A program made the translations under genes and the position numbers. From Sinomonas humi (GTDB lineage: Bacteria; Actinomycetota; Actinomycetes; Actinomycetales; Micrococcaceae): a stretch of DNA of 64,000 nucleotides. The DNA is taken from NCBI RefSeq assembly GCF_000802235.1, contig NZ_JTDL01000149.1, positions 1 to 64,000 on the forward strand, in the 5' to 3' direction. The first letter of the stretch is position 1; each line of letters opens with the position of its first letter. Of the stretch, positions 1 through 10,394 are shown piece after piece. The notes under the pieces are model-generated. The model searched no databases, was not told where the DNA came from, and saw nothing but the letters and a program-made list of their open reading frames with translations.

Positions 1-765
1 CTCGGCTACCCCACCACCGGAGTGGTGACCCTCTCCGACGGAGGCCAGTACCAGAACTTCCAGAACGGCGCGATCATCTGGAACAAGGCCACCGGCGCCC
101 AGGTCTCCCTCAACGGGCCCATCCGCACCGCGTGGCAGGCCAGCGGCTTCCAGACCGGACCGCTCGGCTACCCGACAACCGGAGTGGTGACCCTCTCCGA
201 CGGAGGCCAGTACCAGAACTTCCAGAACGGCGCGATCATCTGGAGCCAAACCACTGGTGCACAGGTCTCCCTCAACGGGCCCGTCCGCTCGTACTGGCTC
301 AACTCCGGGGCACAGCAAGGGACGTTCGGCTACCCGACAAGCGGGCTAGTCTCGGGCTTGACCGGCGGCGGTTCCTACCAGAACTTCCAGAACGGTGCCC
401 TCCTGTGGACCCAAGCGACGGGAGTCGAGCCCTCGCCGAATGGCCCCATCCGCACCGCGTGGCTCACCTCGGGAGCCGAGAAAGGCCCTCTCGCCTACCC
501 CACGACTGACGTCGTCACCGGCCTCGTCAACGGGGGGACGTACCAGAACTACCAGAACGGGGCAATCATCTGGTCCCAGGCCTCGGGAGCCCAGCTCTCC
601 CCCAACGGTCCGATCCGCACCTATTGGCTCAACTCTGGTGCTGAGCGCGGCCGCTATGGATATCCGACGTCGGGGCAGACCTGCAACAGCGCGGCAACCT
701 CGTGCTCGCAGTCGTTCCAAAGCGGCACGATCTCCTGGAGCAGCACCTCGGGGATCAAAGGCTGA
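1..765 (+). CDS. LGFP-repeat surface protein, C-terminal part (5' end outside window)
   Basis: The open frame runs in from base 1, so only the last 254 residues are visible. They are almost entirely a tandem array of about 54-residue units with the pattern LGYPTT...GGxYQNFQNGAIIW...GAxxSxNGPIRTAW, which is the LGFP repeat of actinobacterial envelope proteins. LGFP arrays are usually C-terminal wall- or glycan-attachment modules on secreted hydrolases or esterases; the catalytic part would lie upstream and cannot be named here. At least four units are present. The last is divergent and carries a Cys pair (QTCNSAATSCSQ). No LPXTG or membrane anchor follows the array. Bases 1-82 and 163-244 are nearly identical, so at least one unit was duplicated recently. 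The position beside a polysaccharide locus fits a glycan-binding surface role (inference). Confidence 0.85.
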   Translation, partial: LGYPTTGVVTLSDGGQYQNFQNGAIIWNKATGAQVSLNGPIRTAWQASGFQTGPLGYPTTGVVTLSDGGQYQNFQNGAIIWSQTTGAQVSLNGPVRSYWLNSGAQQGTFGYPTSGLVSGLTGGGSYQNFQNGALLWTQATGVEPSPNGPIRTAWLTSGAEKGPLAYPTTDVVTGLVNGGTYQNYQNGAIIWSQASGAQLSPNGPIRTYWLNSGAERGRYGYPTSGQTCNSAATSCSQSFQSGTISWSSTSGIKG

Positions 766-817
766 CACGGTTCCGCCATTCAGTACCAGGATGAGTTAGC
801 ACCAAAAGAACCTAGTA

Positions 818-878
818 CCGGAGAAGAAGGAGGGCCGTCCACCGCATCTAGCGGTGGACGGCCCTCCTTCTTCTCCGG
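818..878. terminator. Long perfect hairpin, bidirectional terminator
   Basis: The arms 818-845 and 851-878 are perfect 28-base reverse complements around a 5-base loop (ATCTA). The hairpin lies between the convergent LGFP-repeat gene and rmlA. The arm bottom is purine-rich on one side and gives a pyrimidine-rich CCTCCTTCTTCTCC run on the other, so both transcripts could stop here. A 28-bp perfect stem is unusually long for a terminator. Confidence 0.85.
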
Positions 879-913
879 GCGTTGGGGCCAGAGCCAACCG
901 CGCCGCTCGGGAC

Positions 914-1774
914 TCAGCCGAGTAGCTCGAGCAGATACCTCCCGTAGCCGCTCTTCACGAGGGGCTCCGCCCGCTCGCGCAGCTCATCGTCCGAGAGGAA
1001 CCCGAGCCGCCAGGCGATCTCTTCGGGCGCCCCGATCTTCAGCCCCTGACGGTTCTCGACCGTGCGGATGAAGTTGGAGGCATCGTTGAGGTCGCTAAAA
1101 GTACCTGTATCGAGCCAAGCGGTACCGCGCGGAAGCACCTCGACCTTCAGCTTCCCGGCCTCCAGGTAGGTCCGATTGACATCCGTGATCTCAAGCTCGC
1201 CTCGAGGCGAGGGCTTGAGCGACTTGGCAATTCCAACAACGTCGTTGTCATAGAAGTAGAGCCCAGGAACCGCGTAGTGGCTCTTCGGCTTCGCAGGCTT
1301 CTCCTCGAGCGAGACGGCCTTGCCGCCGCCGTCGAACTCGACGACACCGTAAGCCGTCGGATCCTTGACCCAATAGCCGAAGACCGCCGCGCCGTCGATA
1401 TTCTCGTGGCGCCGGAGCTGAGTGCCCATTCCCTGCCCGTAGAAGATGTTGTCGCCGAGGACAAGTGCGACGGTCTCCGAGCCGATATGGTCCTCGCCGA
1501 GGATGAAGGCCTGCGCAAGCCCGTCGGGCGAGGGCTGCTGCACGTATGTGAGGTTGATGCCGAATCGGGAGCCGTCCCCAAGGAGCCGTTCGAAGGATTC
1601 GGCGTCGTGCGGCGTCGTGATGACGAGGATGTCCCTGATGCCCGCGAGGATCAGCGTAGAGAGCGGGTAGTAGACCATCGGCTTGTCATACACGGGAACC
1701 AGCTGCTTGCTCACCCCCAGTGTGATCGGGTGAAGCCGGGATCCTGTGCCGCCTGCCAAGATGATTCCACGCAT
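914..1774 (-). CDS. rmlA: Glucose-1-phosphate thymidylyltransferase RmlA
   Basis: RmlA joins dTTP and glucose-1-phosphate to make dTDP-glucose, the first step of dTDP-L-rhamnose synthesis in the cytoplasm. The protein starts [16 protein letters not shown], the nucleotidyltransferase signature. It also carries [11 protein letters not shown] with the metal-binding Asp, the EEKP loop, and ELEITDVN near residue 195. At 286 aa it has the usual length of the short RmlA class. An ATG nine bases further upstream (1783, adding MGT) is equally open; I chose 1774 because family members begin at MRGIILAGG. The gene diverges from rmlB across a spacer of about 50 bp. Confidence 0.95.
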   Translation of the reverse strand: MRGIILAGGTGSRLHPITLGVSKQLVPVYDKPMVYYPLSTLILAGIRDILVITTPHDAESFERLLGDGSRFGINLTYVQQPSPDGLAQAFILGEDHIGSETVALVLGDNIFYGQGMGTQLRRHENIDGAAVFGYWVKDPTAYGVVEFDGGGKAVSLEEKPAKPKSHYAVPGLYFYDNDVVGIAKSLKPSPRGELEITDVNRTYLEAGKLKVEVLPRGTAWLDTGTFSDLNDASNFIRTVENRQGLKIGAPEEIAWRLGFLSDDELRERAEPLVKSGYGRYLLELLG

Positions 1775-4249
<2,475 letters not shown>

Positions 4250-4253
<4 letters not shown>

Positions 4254-4978
4254 CCGCAGGGATTCGCGCCAAGACCCTCGTGATCATGCCCGCGTGGAAT
4301 GAATCCGAGTCGGTGGGCTCTACCGTGCGCGAGGTCCTCGCCTACGCACCGCCGTGCGACGTCCTTGTCGTGGACGATGGCTCAACGGACGGGACGGCGC
4401 GCATCGCGGCGGAGGCCGGCGCCCGAGTGATCCGCCTCCCCTTCAACATGGGGGTCGGCGGTGCGATGCGCACGGGATTCAAGTACGCGCTGCTCCACGG
4501 CTACGACCAGGCGATCCAGGTGGACGCCGACGGGCAGCACGATCCACGCGAGATCAAGCGGGTGCTCGAGGGGCTTTCCGACGCGGACATCGTCATCGGT
4601 TCGCGGTTCGAGGACCGCGCCGAGTACGAAGTTAAGGGCCCCCGCAAGTGGGCCATGATCGTCCTCGGAGGCGTCCTTTCGAAGATCTCGGGCACGCGCC
4701 TCACCGACGTGACTTCGGGCTTTCGTGCAGCCAACCGTCGCGCTATCCGCCAATACGTTGCCCACTACCCTGCCGAGTACCTTGGCGACACTATCGACTC
4801 GCTCGTCGTCGCCGTCAGGTCCGGCTGCAAAGTCGTCCAGGTCCCGGTGAACATGCGCCCCCGCCAGGGCGGGACGCCGAGCCACCATCCGCTGAAGGCC
4901 GCGGTGTACCTTGTCCGTTCTGGACTCGCCCTTGTCTTCGCCCTCACCCGGAAGAAGTCGTCGCCCGTCGGCGACTAG
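4250..4978 (+). CDS. Family 2 glycosyltransferase, polyprenyl-phosphate sugar synthase type
   Basis: This 242-residue GT-A enzyme resembles dolichyl/polyprenyl-phosphate mannose or glucose synthases, which transfer a sugar from a nucleotide donor to a lipid phosphate on the inner membrane face. The start region reads KTLVIMPAWNESESV. DVLVVDDGSTDGT and QVDADGQHDP hold the metal-binding aspartates, and PVNMRPRQGG occurs near the end. No C-terminal membrane segments are present. The chosen GTG at 4250 overlaps the rmlCD stop and follows a strong AGGAGG. The next gene is a DUF2304 membrane protein, a frequent partner of this GT class. The sugar and the lipid acceptor cannot be read from the sequence. 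Confidence 0.85.
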
Positions 4979-4986
4979 GAGAACCG

Positions 4987-5358
4987 ATGACCGTACTTGC
5001 CGTCCTGTTTGTCGTCGCGGTGCTCATCTTCGTCATCGAGATGCTGCGGCGCGAGAAGATCCGAGAGAAGTACGCGGTCCTCTGGATCGTGATCGGGCTC
5101 GCCACGCTAATCCTCGCCGTGTTCCCCGATCTTCTGATCTGGGCCGCGCACGTCGTGGGCGTCCAGATCCCCTCGAACCTCCTCTTCGCGATCGCCCTCA
5201 TTCTGCTGATGGGAGTGACGCTGCACCTCTCACGCGAGGTGTCCGCCAGTGAAGACGAGATCCGGGCCCTCGCGGAAGAGGTCGCAATCCTCCGAGCAGA
5301 TCTTCGCGACATCCAAGATCAGCTCCCGAAGGACCCGGAGTCACGTCCAATTCGCTGA
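4987..5358 (+). CDS. DUF2304-family membrane protein
   Basis: The 123-residue protein has three hydrophobic segments, at about residues 2-19, 30-50 and 60-80. After the first comes the basic stretch RREKIREKYAVLW typical of DUF2304. After the third comes a charged coiled-coil-like tail (SASEDEIRALAEEVAILRA). DUF2304 proteins are usually encoded directly after a polyprenyl-phosphate glycosyltransferase and are thought to act as its membrane partner; no catalytic motif is seen. The start follows AGGAGA, eight bases after the preceding stop. Confidence 0.8.
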   Translation: MTVLAVLFVVAVLIFVIEMLRREKIREKYAVLWIVIGLATLILAVFPDLLIWAAHVVGVQIPSNLLFAIALILLMGVTLHLSREVSASEDEIRALAEEVAILRADLRDIQDQLPKDPESRPIR

Positions 5359-5382
5359 CCCGTTCAATAGCTCATGAAGGCC

Positions 5383-5415
5383 GACGGCGGCCGCGCGAGG
5401 TGCGCGGCCGCCGTC
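5383..5415. terminator. Hairpin terminator between convergent genes
   Basis: Perfect 14-bp arms at 5383-5396 and 5402-5415 (GACGGCGGCCGCGC and its complement) enclose a 5-base loop. The hairpin lies 25 bp after the DUF2304 stop and 21 bp from the end of the convergent glycosyltransferase gene, so it can serve both. A U-rich tail is short, as is common at this GC content. Confidence 0.75.
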
Positions 5416-5435
5416 GTCTGCGTTCGAAGACCAAA

Positions 5436-6320
5436 TCAGCTCACAATGTGCTTGATGAGCCTCGGGAGAGAGTCGGTCTTGCGCTTTGCAAGCGACTTGA
5501 TGACGAGCGACCCTGCGTTCAAGCGGCTCGTGAGGTGATTGGAGGCGGCGCGGGCAGCCGAGGTCCAGCCGAGCGCGCGGAACCGCTCTGCCTGGCTCTC
5601 GAAGAAGCGGCGCTCCTCGTCGAACCGGCGTCCGTCGAGGGCACGCACTGACGAATCGGACGCTGAGTGCCGGCGGTAGAGGAAGGAGAGCTCGGGGTCG
5701 AAGATCATCGTCCCGCCCCCGGCAGCGATGTCGAGGAGCAGGGCCAGGTCCTGTACGACGTCAAGGCCCTGGGTGAATCCGATGCGCTGAATCGTCTCCG
5801 TCTTCCATGCAAGCGAGGGGAAGTAAGCCCAGTCCGCGCGGATAAGGCTCGTTGCCATGCGCTCCCCGGCCAGGACGAGCGGCACGCGAGTCTTCGGTGC
5901 GTAGGCCCACTTGACCGCGTCCGGGAGAGGCATCCGGGCGATTCCCAGTTCATCAATAACCTGAACGCCAGGCTGAACGACGTCAGCCTCGGGGTGCGCG
6001 TCGAAGTTGCGGACGACGACGTCGAGATAGTTGGGAAGCATGACATCGTCGGCACCCATGATGACGACGATGGGAGCCTCGGCCCTTGCAAGGGCCTTCC
6101 GGTAGTTTCCGTTCGCTCCGAGGTTCGCATCGTTCTTCTCATACGAGACTCGCGGGTCGGTGATCTCGGCGAAGAAGGCGGCCGGCTCGTCGCTCGGGTA
6201 CCCGTCATCGAAGACATGGAGCTTCCAGTCCTGGTAGTGCTGGCTCATCACGCTGCGGGCGGCAAGCTTCATCTGCTCGACGTCGCCGTAGTAGGGCAGC
6301 ATCACATCGACTGAGGTCAT
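5436..6320 (-). CDS. Family 2 glycosyltransferase
   Basis: A 294-residue GT-A fold enzyme, beginning MTSVDVMLPYYGDVEQMK. HVFDDGYPSDEP is the nucleotide-binding Asp region. VVIMGADDVMLPNYL supplies the DxD-like metal site, and EADVVQPGVQVID follows. Near the end comes ELSFLYRRHSASDSS, typical of rhamnosyl- or galactosyltransferases that build surface polysaccharide. No membrane segments are seen. Starts up to 6362 are possible; the ATG at 6320 is preferred because the GT2 fold begins right after it. Donor and acceptor are unknown. The locus makes dTDP-rhamnose, UDP-galactofuranose and CMP-pseudaminate, so any of these could be the donor. Confidence 0.8.
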   Translation of the reverse strand: MTSVDVMLPYYGDVEQMKLAARSVMSQHYQDWKLHVFDDGYPSDEPAAFFAEITDPRVSYEKNDANLGANGNYRKALARAEAPIVVIMGADDVMLPNYLDVVVRNFDAHPEADVVQPGVQVIDELGIARMPLPDAVKWAYAPKTRVPLVLAGERMATSLIRADWAYFPSLAWKTETIQRIGFTQGLDVVQDLALLLDIAAGGGTMIFDPELSFLYRRHSASDSSVRALDGRRFDEERRFFESQAERFRALGWTSAARAASNHLTSRLNAGSLVIKSLAKRKTDSLPRLIKHIVS

Positions 6321-6482
6321 CGTGGACAGGGGCCTTTCGGTGCGCATCATGGGCGAGGGCATGTGGCTTCACAGTGCCACGGCGATACCACTATATCCGT
6401 GCCCGCTGACCCACACCGTGGCCCCATCTTCCACCGGTATGATGACCGAGTTGCCTCGAGAGCTAAGGAAGACCTGCCCCCC
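6321..6482. promoter_or_regulatory. Divergent glycosyltransferase promoter region
   Basis: This 162-bp spacer separates two divergent GT genes. A TATAGT hexamer on the minus strand (6390-6395) and a TATGAT on the plus strand (6438-6443) resemble -10 elements, but neither has a convincing -35 box at 17 bp. The plus-strand start at 6483 is preceded by AAGGAAG. Confidence 0.3.
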
Positions 6483-8189
6483 ATGCCATCTCGTCCGAGC
6501 GTCAGCGTCTGCATGGCCGCGTACAACGGCGCGGATCATATTCAGGAGCAGCTCGACTCCATCCTCGCCGAACTCGCACCCGGCGACGAGGTCATCGTTG
6601 TCGACGACGGCTCTGAAGATGGCACGCGCGAGATCCTCGCGTCCGTGGATGATCCGCGGGTTCGCGTCGTCTTCAACGAGAAGAACCTGGGGTACGTCCG
6701 CAATTTCGAGAAGGCCCTCAGCCTCAGCACCGGGGACATCGTCATGCTCTCCGATCAGGATGACATCTGGATCCCGGGTCGTGTCGAGACCCTCGTCGCC
6801 GGGCTCGAGCACGCGGACGCGGCCGTTGGGAACTGCGAGTACTTCGGAGGCACCCCGGGGTACTTTCAGCGGTTGCGGGTCGACGCTCGCTTCTCCAGCC
6901 GCCATGCCCGGAACCTGCTCGGCATCCTGATCGGCTACCGGCTTCACTGGGGTTCCGCGATGGCTGTCACTCGAAGCCTTCTCGACGATGCACTGCCGTT
7001 CCCCGCAGTCATGACCGAGTCGCACGATCAGTGGTTGGCCATGGTTGCAAACGTTCGCCGCAGCGTCACTTACCTTGCAGCCAACACCGTCCGGCACCGG
7101 CTCCACGACGAGAATTTGACGCCGAAGAGGCCGCGGTCAATCCGGAAGATTCTCCGTGCGCGCGGCGAGTTCGTCGCCGAGCTTGGCATTGCGATAGCCC
7201 GAACGCGCGCATCCCAGGCCACTCCGACCCTCAGGGGGCTCTCAACCGCTTCCCATCGAAGCGAAACTGCCGCTGTCGTCTCTGCCTACAATCCGGACGA
7301 CACCCTACCCACGCACGTCGAATCCCTCCTGGCCCAGGTCGACAACGTGGTCGTCGTCGATGACGGTTCTCCCTTGGATGTCAGCACTGTTCTGGCGAAG
7401 GTCGAGACCCTAGGGGCCACGGTGATCAGGCTTGAGCGCAACTCGGGTATCGCTGCCGCGCTCAACGCAGGGGTGCGACGGGCACGCGAGGACTGGGACC
7501 CGGCCTGGATCATGACCATGGATCAGGACTCCCGCCTCACCGCCGACTACGTGTCGAAAGCCCTCGCATCCGTGTCCGACTCGGCGGTGCGGCCTGAGAC
7601 GGTAGGGGCCATTTCCCCAGAAAGCCACAACGGCAAGCCGCTTCCCACGCTTCCGGTCCGAGAACATCTGGAGATACTCGACCCGATGCAGTCCGGAACG
7701 CTGTACCGCGCCGAAGCCTTCGACCGTGTGGGCTATTTCGATGAAGGACTCTTCATCGACTGCGTCGACTCGGACTTCAATGCCCGCCTCCGCAACGTCG
7801 GCTATCACATCGCCGTCGGAAATGGCGTCGATTTGGTCCATTCCCTCGGGAAGTCACGCCCCATGCGGATCTTCGGCTGGGAAGCACATCTCGGAGACAA
7901 GAAGCTCTTCGTCTACGAACATCAACCGTTTCGCGTGTACTACATCACGCGGAACATCCTGACGATTGCCAAGCGCTACGCCATCCGACAGCCCAATTGG
8001 GTCGCACGCCGAGTGCTGATGGAAGTTGAAAGCAACGCCGTCCGGCTTGTGTTTGGCCCCCGCCGCCTCGCGAGCGTGATCGCGATCCTGAAGGGAGCGA
8101 GCGATTTCGCCGCCGGCCGCCTCGGAAGAATCCCAGAGGGTACGGCTCGCTCCTTGACTGCCCGTACCGCAACGAAGTCCGAAGAATAG
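6483..8189 (+). CDS. Tandem two-domain family 2 glycosyltransferase
   Basis: This 568-residue protein contains two complete GT2 domains. Domain 1 (about residues 5-240) has VSVCMAAYNGADHI, VIVVDDGSEDGT, MLSDQDDIW and TESHDQWLA. Domain 2 (about 261-560) has AAVVSAYNPDD, VVVVDDGSPLD, NSGIAAALNAGVRRA, TMDQDSRLTADYV, DPMQSGTLY and FIDCVDSDFNARL, the pattern of RfbN/GlfT-like rhamnosyltransferases. Domain 1 resembles the separate gene at 8231-9232, and domain 2 the separate gene at 9405-10361. Two active sites on one chain suggest a polymerase making alternating linkages, or two consecutive transfers (inference). The start at 6483 is chosen because of the SD AAGGAAG and because the fold begins at once. 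Confidence 0.85.
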   Translation: MPSRPSVSVCMAAYNGADHIQEQLDSILAELAPGDEVIVVDDGSEDGTREILASVDDPRVRVVFNEKNLGYVRNFEKALSLSTGDIVMLSDQDDIWIPGRVETLVAGLEHADAAVGNCEYFGGTPGYFQRLRVDARFSSRHARNLLGILIGYRLHWGSAMAVTRSLLDDALPFPAVMTESHDQWLAMVANVRRSVTYLAANTVRHRLHDENLTPKRPRSIRKILRARGEFVAELGIAIARTRASQATPTLRGLSTASHRSETAAVVSAYNPDDTLPTHVESLLAQVDNVVVVDDGSPLDVSTVLAKVETLGATVIRLERNSGIAAALNAGVRRAREDWDPAWIMTMDQDSRLTADYVSKALASVSDSAVRPETVGAISPESHNGKPLPTLPVREHLEILDPMQSGTLYRAEAFDRVGYFDEGLFIDCVDSDFNARLRNVGYHIAVGNGVDLVHSLGKSRPMRIFGWEAHLGDKKLFVYEHQPFRVYYITRNILTIAKRYAIRQPNWVARRVLMEVESNAVRLVFGPRRLASVIAILKGASDFAAGRLGRIPEGTARSLTARTATKSEE

Positions 8190-8230
8190 GGACCCCTAAA
8201 GCCTCGAAACCGGCGCCGAGGGGAAACCGG

Positions 8231-9232
8231 CTAGCTTCTGCGGAAAACCTCGACGATGCCGCCTACCGCAAAGGTGAGCGCCACGGGCACTGAGATTGTG
8301 CCGTGCCGGAGTCCGGAAGCGAAGACGAACCACAGGCGGCCCCAGTCGTGCCGGTTTCCAAAAGTCGAAGTTGCCTGGAAGACCTTCGTGTTCGAAGACG
8401 AAAGACGCCGGGCCAGGGCGTCCGCCATCACCCCTCGCCAACCGAAACTCAGGGAGTTCGTCAGCTTCAGGATTGAGCCGACGGTAGGAGAGCCCTCGTA
8501 GCGCAGCGCAAGCTCACGGGCTCGCCGGTACGACTGAACTGGATGAAGGCCTTTCACGGCCTCGCCAACCACGTTGTTTCCGTGCTGAATGTAATCCTGA
8601 ACGAGTTCGTCGACGATTTTCGCAGATCCGACGGCGTACGCGCAGACAGCGAGCCAGTGATCGTGGAGCTGCGACGGATTGTTCATTCTGGGGAATGGCA
8701 GCGCATCGACGAGCAATGACCGGCGGAACACCAAGAGGCCGCCGGTGAACTGATTCTGGACGAAGAGATTCAGGAACGAGGCGTTCGTCCTGCCCGTCCA
8801 CGGTTCAAGGACGCGACCGTCGTCACTCACCACGCGGGCCTGACCAGAGACCAGCACATATTCGGCAAGTTGCGGCAGGAGCTTTTCCAGCTTGTCCTCG
8901 TACCAGTAATCGTCCTGATCCGAGAGTGCTACCCATTCGGCATTTTCTGGCACATGGCTCAACCCACGCTCGAAGTTGCCGTAGAAGCCAAGCCTCTCTT
9001 CGAACCCCACGACTCGAAACCGGGCGTCGCCGGGAACGATTTGGTGAACAAGCTCGCGGACCTCTGCGTCACCACCGTCTGCTGTGATGAGGCACACAAA
9101 ATCCGTGTGGGTTTGCTGCGCGATCGACAGCAGTTGCGTTCGGAACAAGGACACGTCGGGTTTGTAGGCCGCTAGGACGATAGCGCCGAAACCGGTGTAC
9201 GTCTGCGTTTTCTGCACCTGCGGACCCTTCAC
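8231..9232 (-). CDS. Family 2 glycosyltransferase
   Basis: A 333-residue GT-A enzyme. GAIVLAAYKPDVSLF begins the fold. LITADGGDAEV replaces the usual DDGS. GFYGNFERGLSHV and VALSDQDDYW (metal site) follow, then PSQLHDHWLAVCAYAVG, which corresponds to the conserved HDxWLA of this subgroup. It is similar along its length to the N-terminal half of the tandem GT at 6483-8189. The start is GTG at 9232 behind GAAGGGGAG. It lies tail to tail with the tandem GT and diverges from the GT at 9405. The substrate is unknown; a role in the rhamnose-containing surface polymer is inferred from context. Confidence 0.82.
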   Translation of the reverse strand: MKGPQVQKTQTYTGFGAIVLAAYKPDVSLFRTQLLSIAQQTHTDFVCLITADGGDAEVRELVHQIVPGDARFRVVGFEERLGFYGNFERGLSHVPENAEWVALSDQDDYWYEDKLEKLLPQLAEYVLVSGQARVVSDDGRVLEPWTGRTNASFLNLFVQNQFTGGLLVFRRSLLVDALPFPRMNNPSQLHDHWLAVCAYAVGSAKIVDELVQDYIQHGNNVVGEAVKGLHPVQSYRRARELALRYEGSPTVGSILKLTNSLSFGWRGVMADALARRLSSSNTKVFQATSTFGNRHDWGRLWFVFASGLRHGTISVPVALTFAVGGIVEVFRRS

Positions 9233-9404
9233 ATCTCCCCTTCGCTCTACCCATTCCTCACGGTTGCCGAGCCCTCAGATTCCTGCAGGCAGCACATGAA
9301 GCCGCCCGCGTCCGGGCGCCACAACTCTATACCAGCAGCCAAAGCGCATTCGGCTAGACTCTCAGTCGCGACCGACGCTCGGCACCCGCAGAGAGGCATC
9401 ACGG

Positions 9405-10361
9405 ATGGATGAACAGCAACCTTCTTCGAACTCCCCTGAGGGGTCCCACGGAGTCGTTGCCGTCATCACCGCGCTGAACCCACCTGCTGACCTGACGCAA
9501 CGAGTTGAGTCCCTCCAATCGCAGGTGGATCTCGTGATCGTCGTCGATGACGGGTCGCAACCGGAAGGCTCCTCGGACATCTTCCTCGAACTCGAGCGGC
9601 TCGGGGCCCAGGTGCTCCATCATGAGGAGAACTCAGGTATCGCAGCGGCACTCAACACCGGTGTGCGTGCCGGCCTGGCCCACGACGCACAGGCGATTCT
9701 GACCCTTGACCAGGATTCGACGCTTACCGCGGATTACGTCGAACGCTGTCTGGAAGCCTTGGATGCCGCGGCAGGTGCGGGGCGACGGGTGGGATTCGTC
9801 TGCGCGCGGCGTATGAACGGTATCGATGTGCCTGAGTTCCGCGGGAAGAACGGCATTGAGCCCTATGACCCGATGCAGTCGGGCATGCTGATCCCCGCGG
9901 AGACCTTCCGCCGCGTCGGCCTCTTCGAGGAAGCTCTCTTCATCGACGCCGTGGATTCCGAGTTCACCCTGCGCGTCCGCCACGCAGGCCTGACGGTCGA
10001 GTTCGCCGACGGCACCGACCTCGAGCACGGCTTGGGCGAACAGACCCCCAAGAGACTCCTCGGGCGAACCCTCATGCACGAGGGCGCTCCCGTCTTCTTC
10101 GCGGCCCACAGCCCCATCCGGCTCTACTACGTCACCCGCAATCGAGTGATCACGAATGCTCGGTACGCTCGCCACTACCCGTCATGGGTGCTTCACCGCG
10201 TCATTGACGACGCCATCTTTGCCGGCCGAAACGTCGTCTTCGGCCCTGCGAAGTGGAAATCCGCGAAGGCCGTCGCATATGGACTCACCGACGGCCTCCG
10301 TCGTCGAAGCGGCAAGGCCGGGAACCATCTCGCCGCGAAGCTGTCGTCCCGGACGCAATAA
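9405..10361 (+). CDS. Family 2 glycosyltransferase, rhamnosyltransferase-like
   Basis: This 318-residue protein is a single-domain relative of the C-terminal half of the tandem GT at 6483-8189. Shared segments are VVDDGSQ, ENSGIAAALNTGVRAG, TLDQDSTLTADYVERCL, YDPMQSGMLIPAETFRRVG, LFIDAVDSEFTLRVR, and IRLYYVTRNRV near the end. The DQDS motif provides the metal-binding aspartates. The pattern matches rhamnosyl- and galactofuranosyl-transferases of O-antigen and wall-polymer loci. The ATG at 9405 follows GAGAGG. The donor is probably dTDP-rhamnose because the locus starts with the rml genes, but this is inference. Confidence 0.83.
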   Translation: MDEQQPSSNSPEGSHGVVAVITALNPPADLTQRVESLQSQVDLVIVVDDGSQPEGSSDIFLELERLGAQVLHHEENSGIAAALNTGVRAGLAHDAQAILTLDQDSTLTADYVERCLEALDAAAGAGRRVGFVCARRMNGIDVPEFRGKNGIEPYDPMQSGMLIPAETFRRVGLFEEALFIDAVDSEFTLRVRHAGLTVEFADGTDLEHGLGEQTPKRLLGRTLMHEGAPVFFAAHSPIRLYYVTRNRVITNARYARHYPSWVLHRVIDDAIFAGRNVVFGPAKWKSAKAVAYGLTDGLRRRSGKAGNHLAAKLSSRTQ

Positions 10362-10369
10362 GCGCCAAA

Positions 10370-10387
10370 GCCCTCGTCGCAGAGGGG
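10370..10387. terminator. Possible short terminator hairpin
   Basis: CCCTC (10371-10375) can pair with GAGGG (10382-10386) across a 6-base loop, and outer bases AGCGC/GCGCT about 20 bp apart could extend it. It lies in the 33-bp gap between two convergent GT genes. The stem is short, so this is a weak call. Confidence 0.3.
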
Positions 10388-10394
10388 CCCGAGA

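Noticed and set aside
8190-8230. Terminator between the tandem GT and the convergent GT
   Set aside because: Only a 5-bp CCTCG/CGAGG pairing and a GAAACCGG direct repeat are visible. There is no convincing hairpin with a U-tract.
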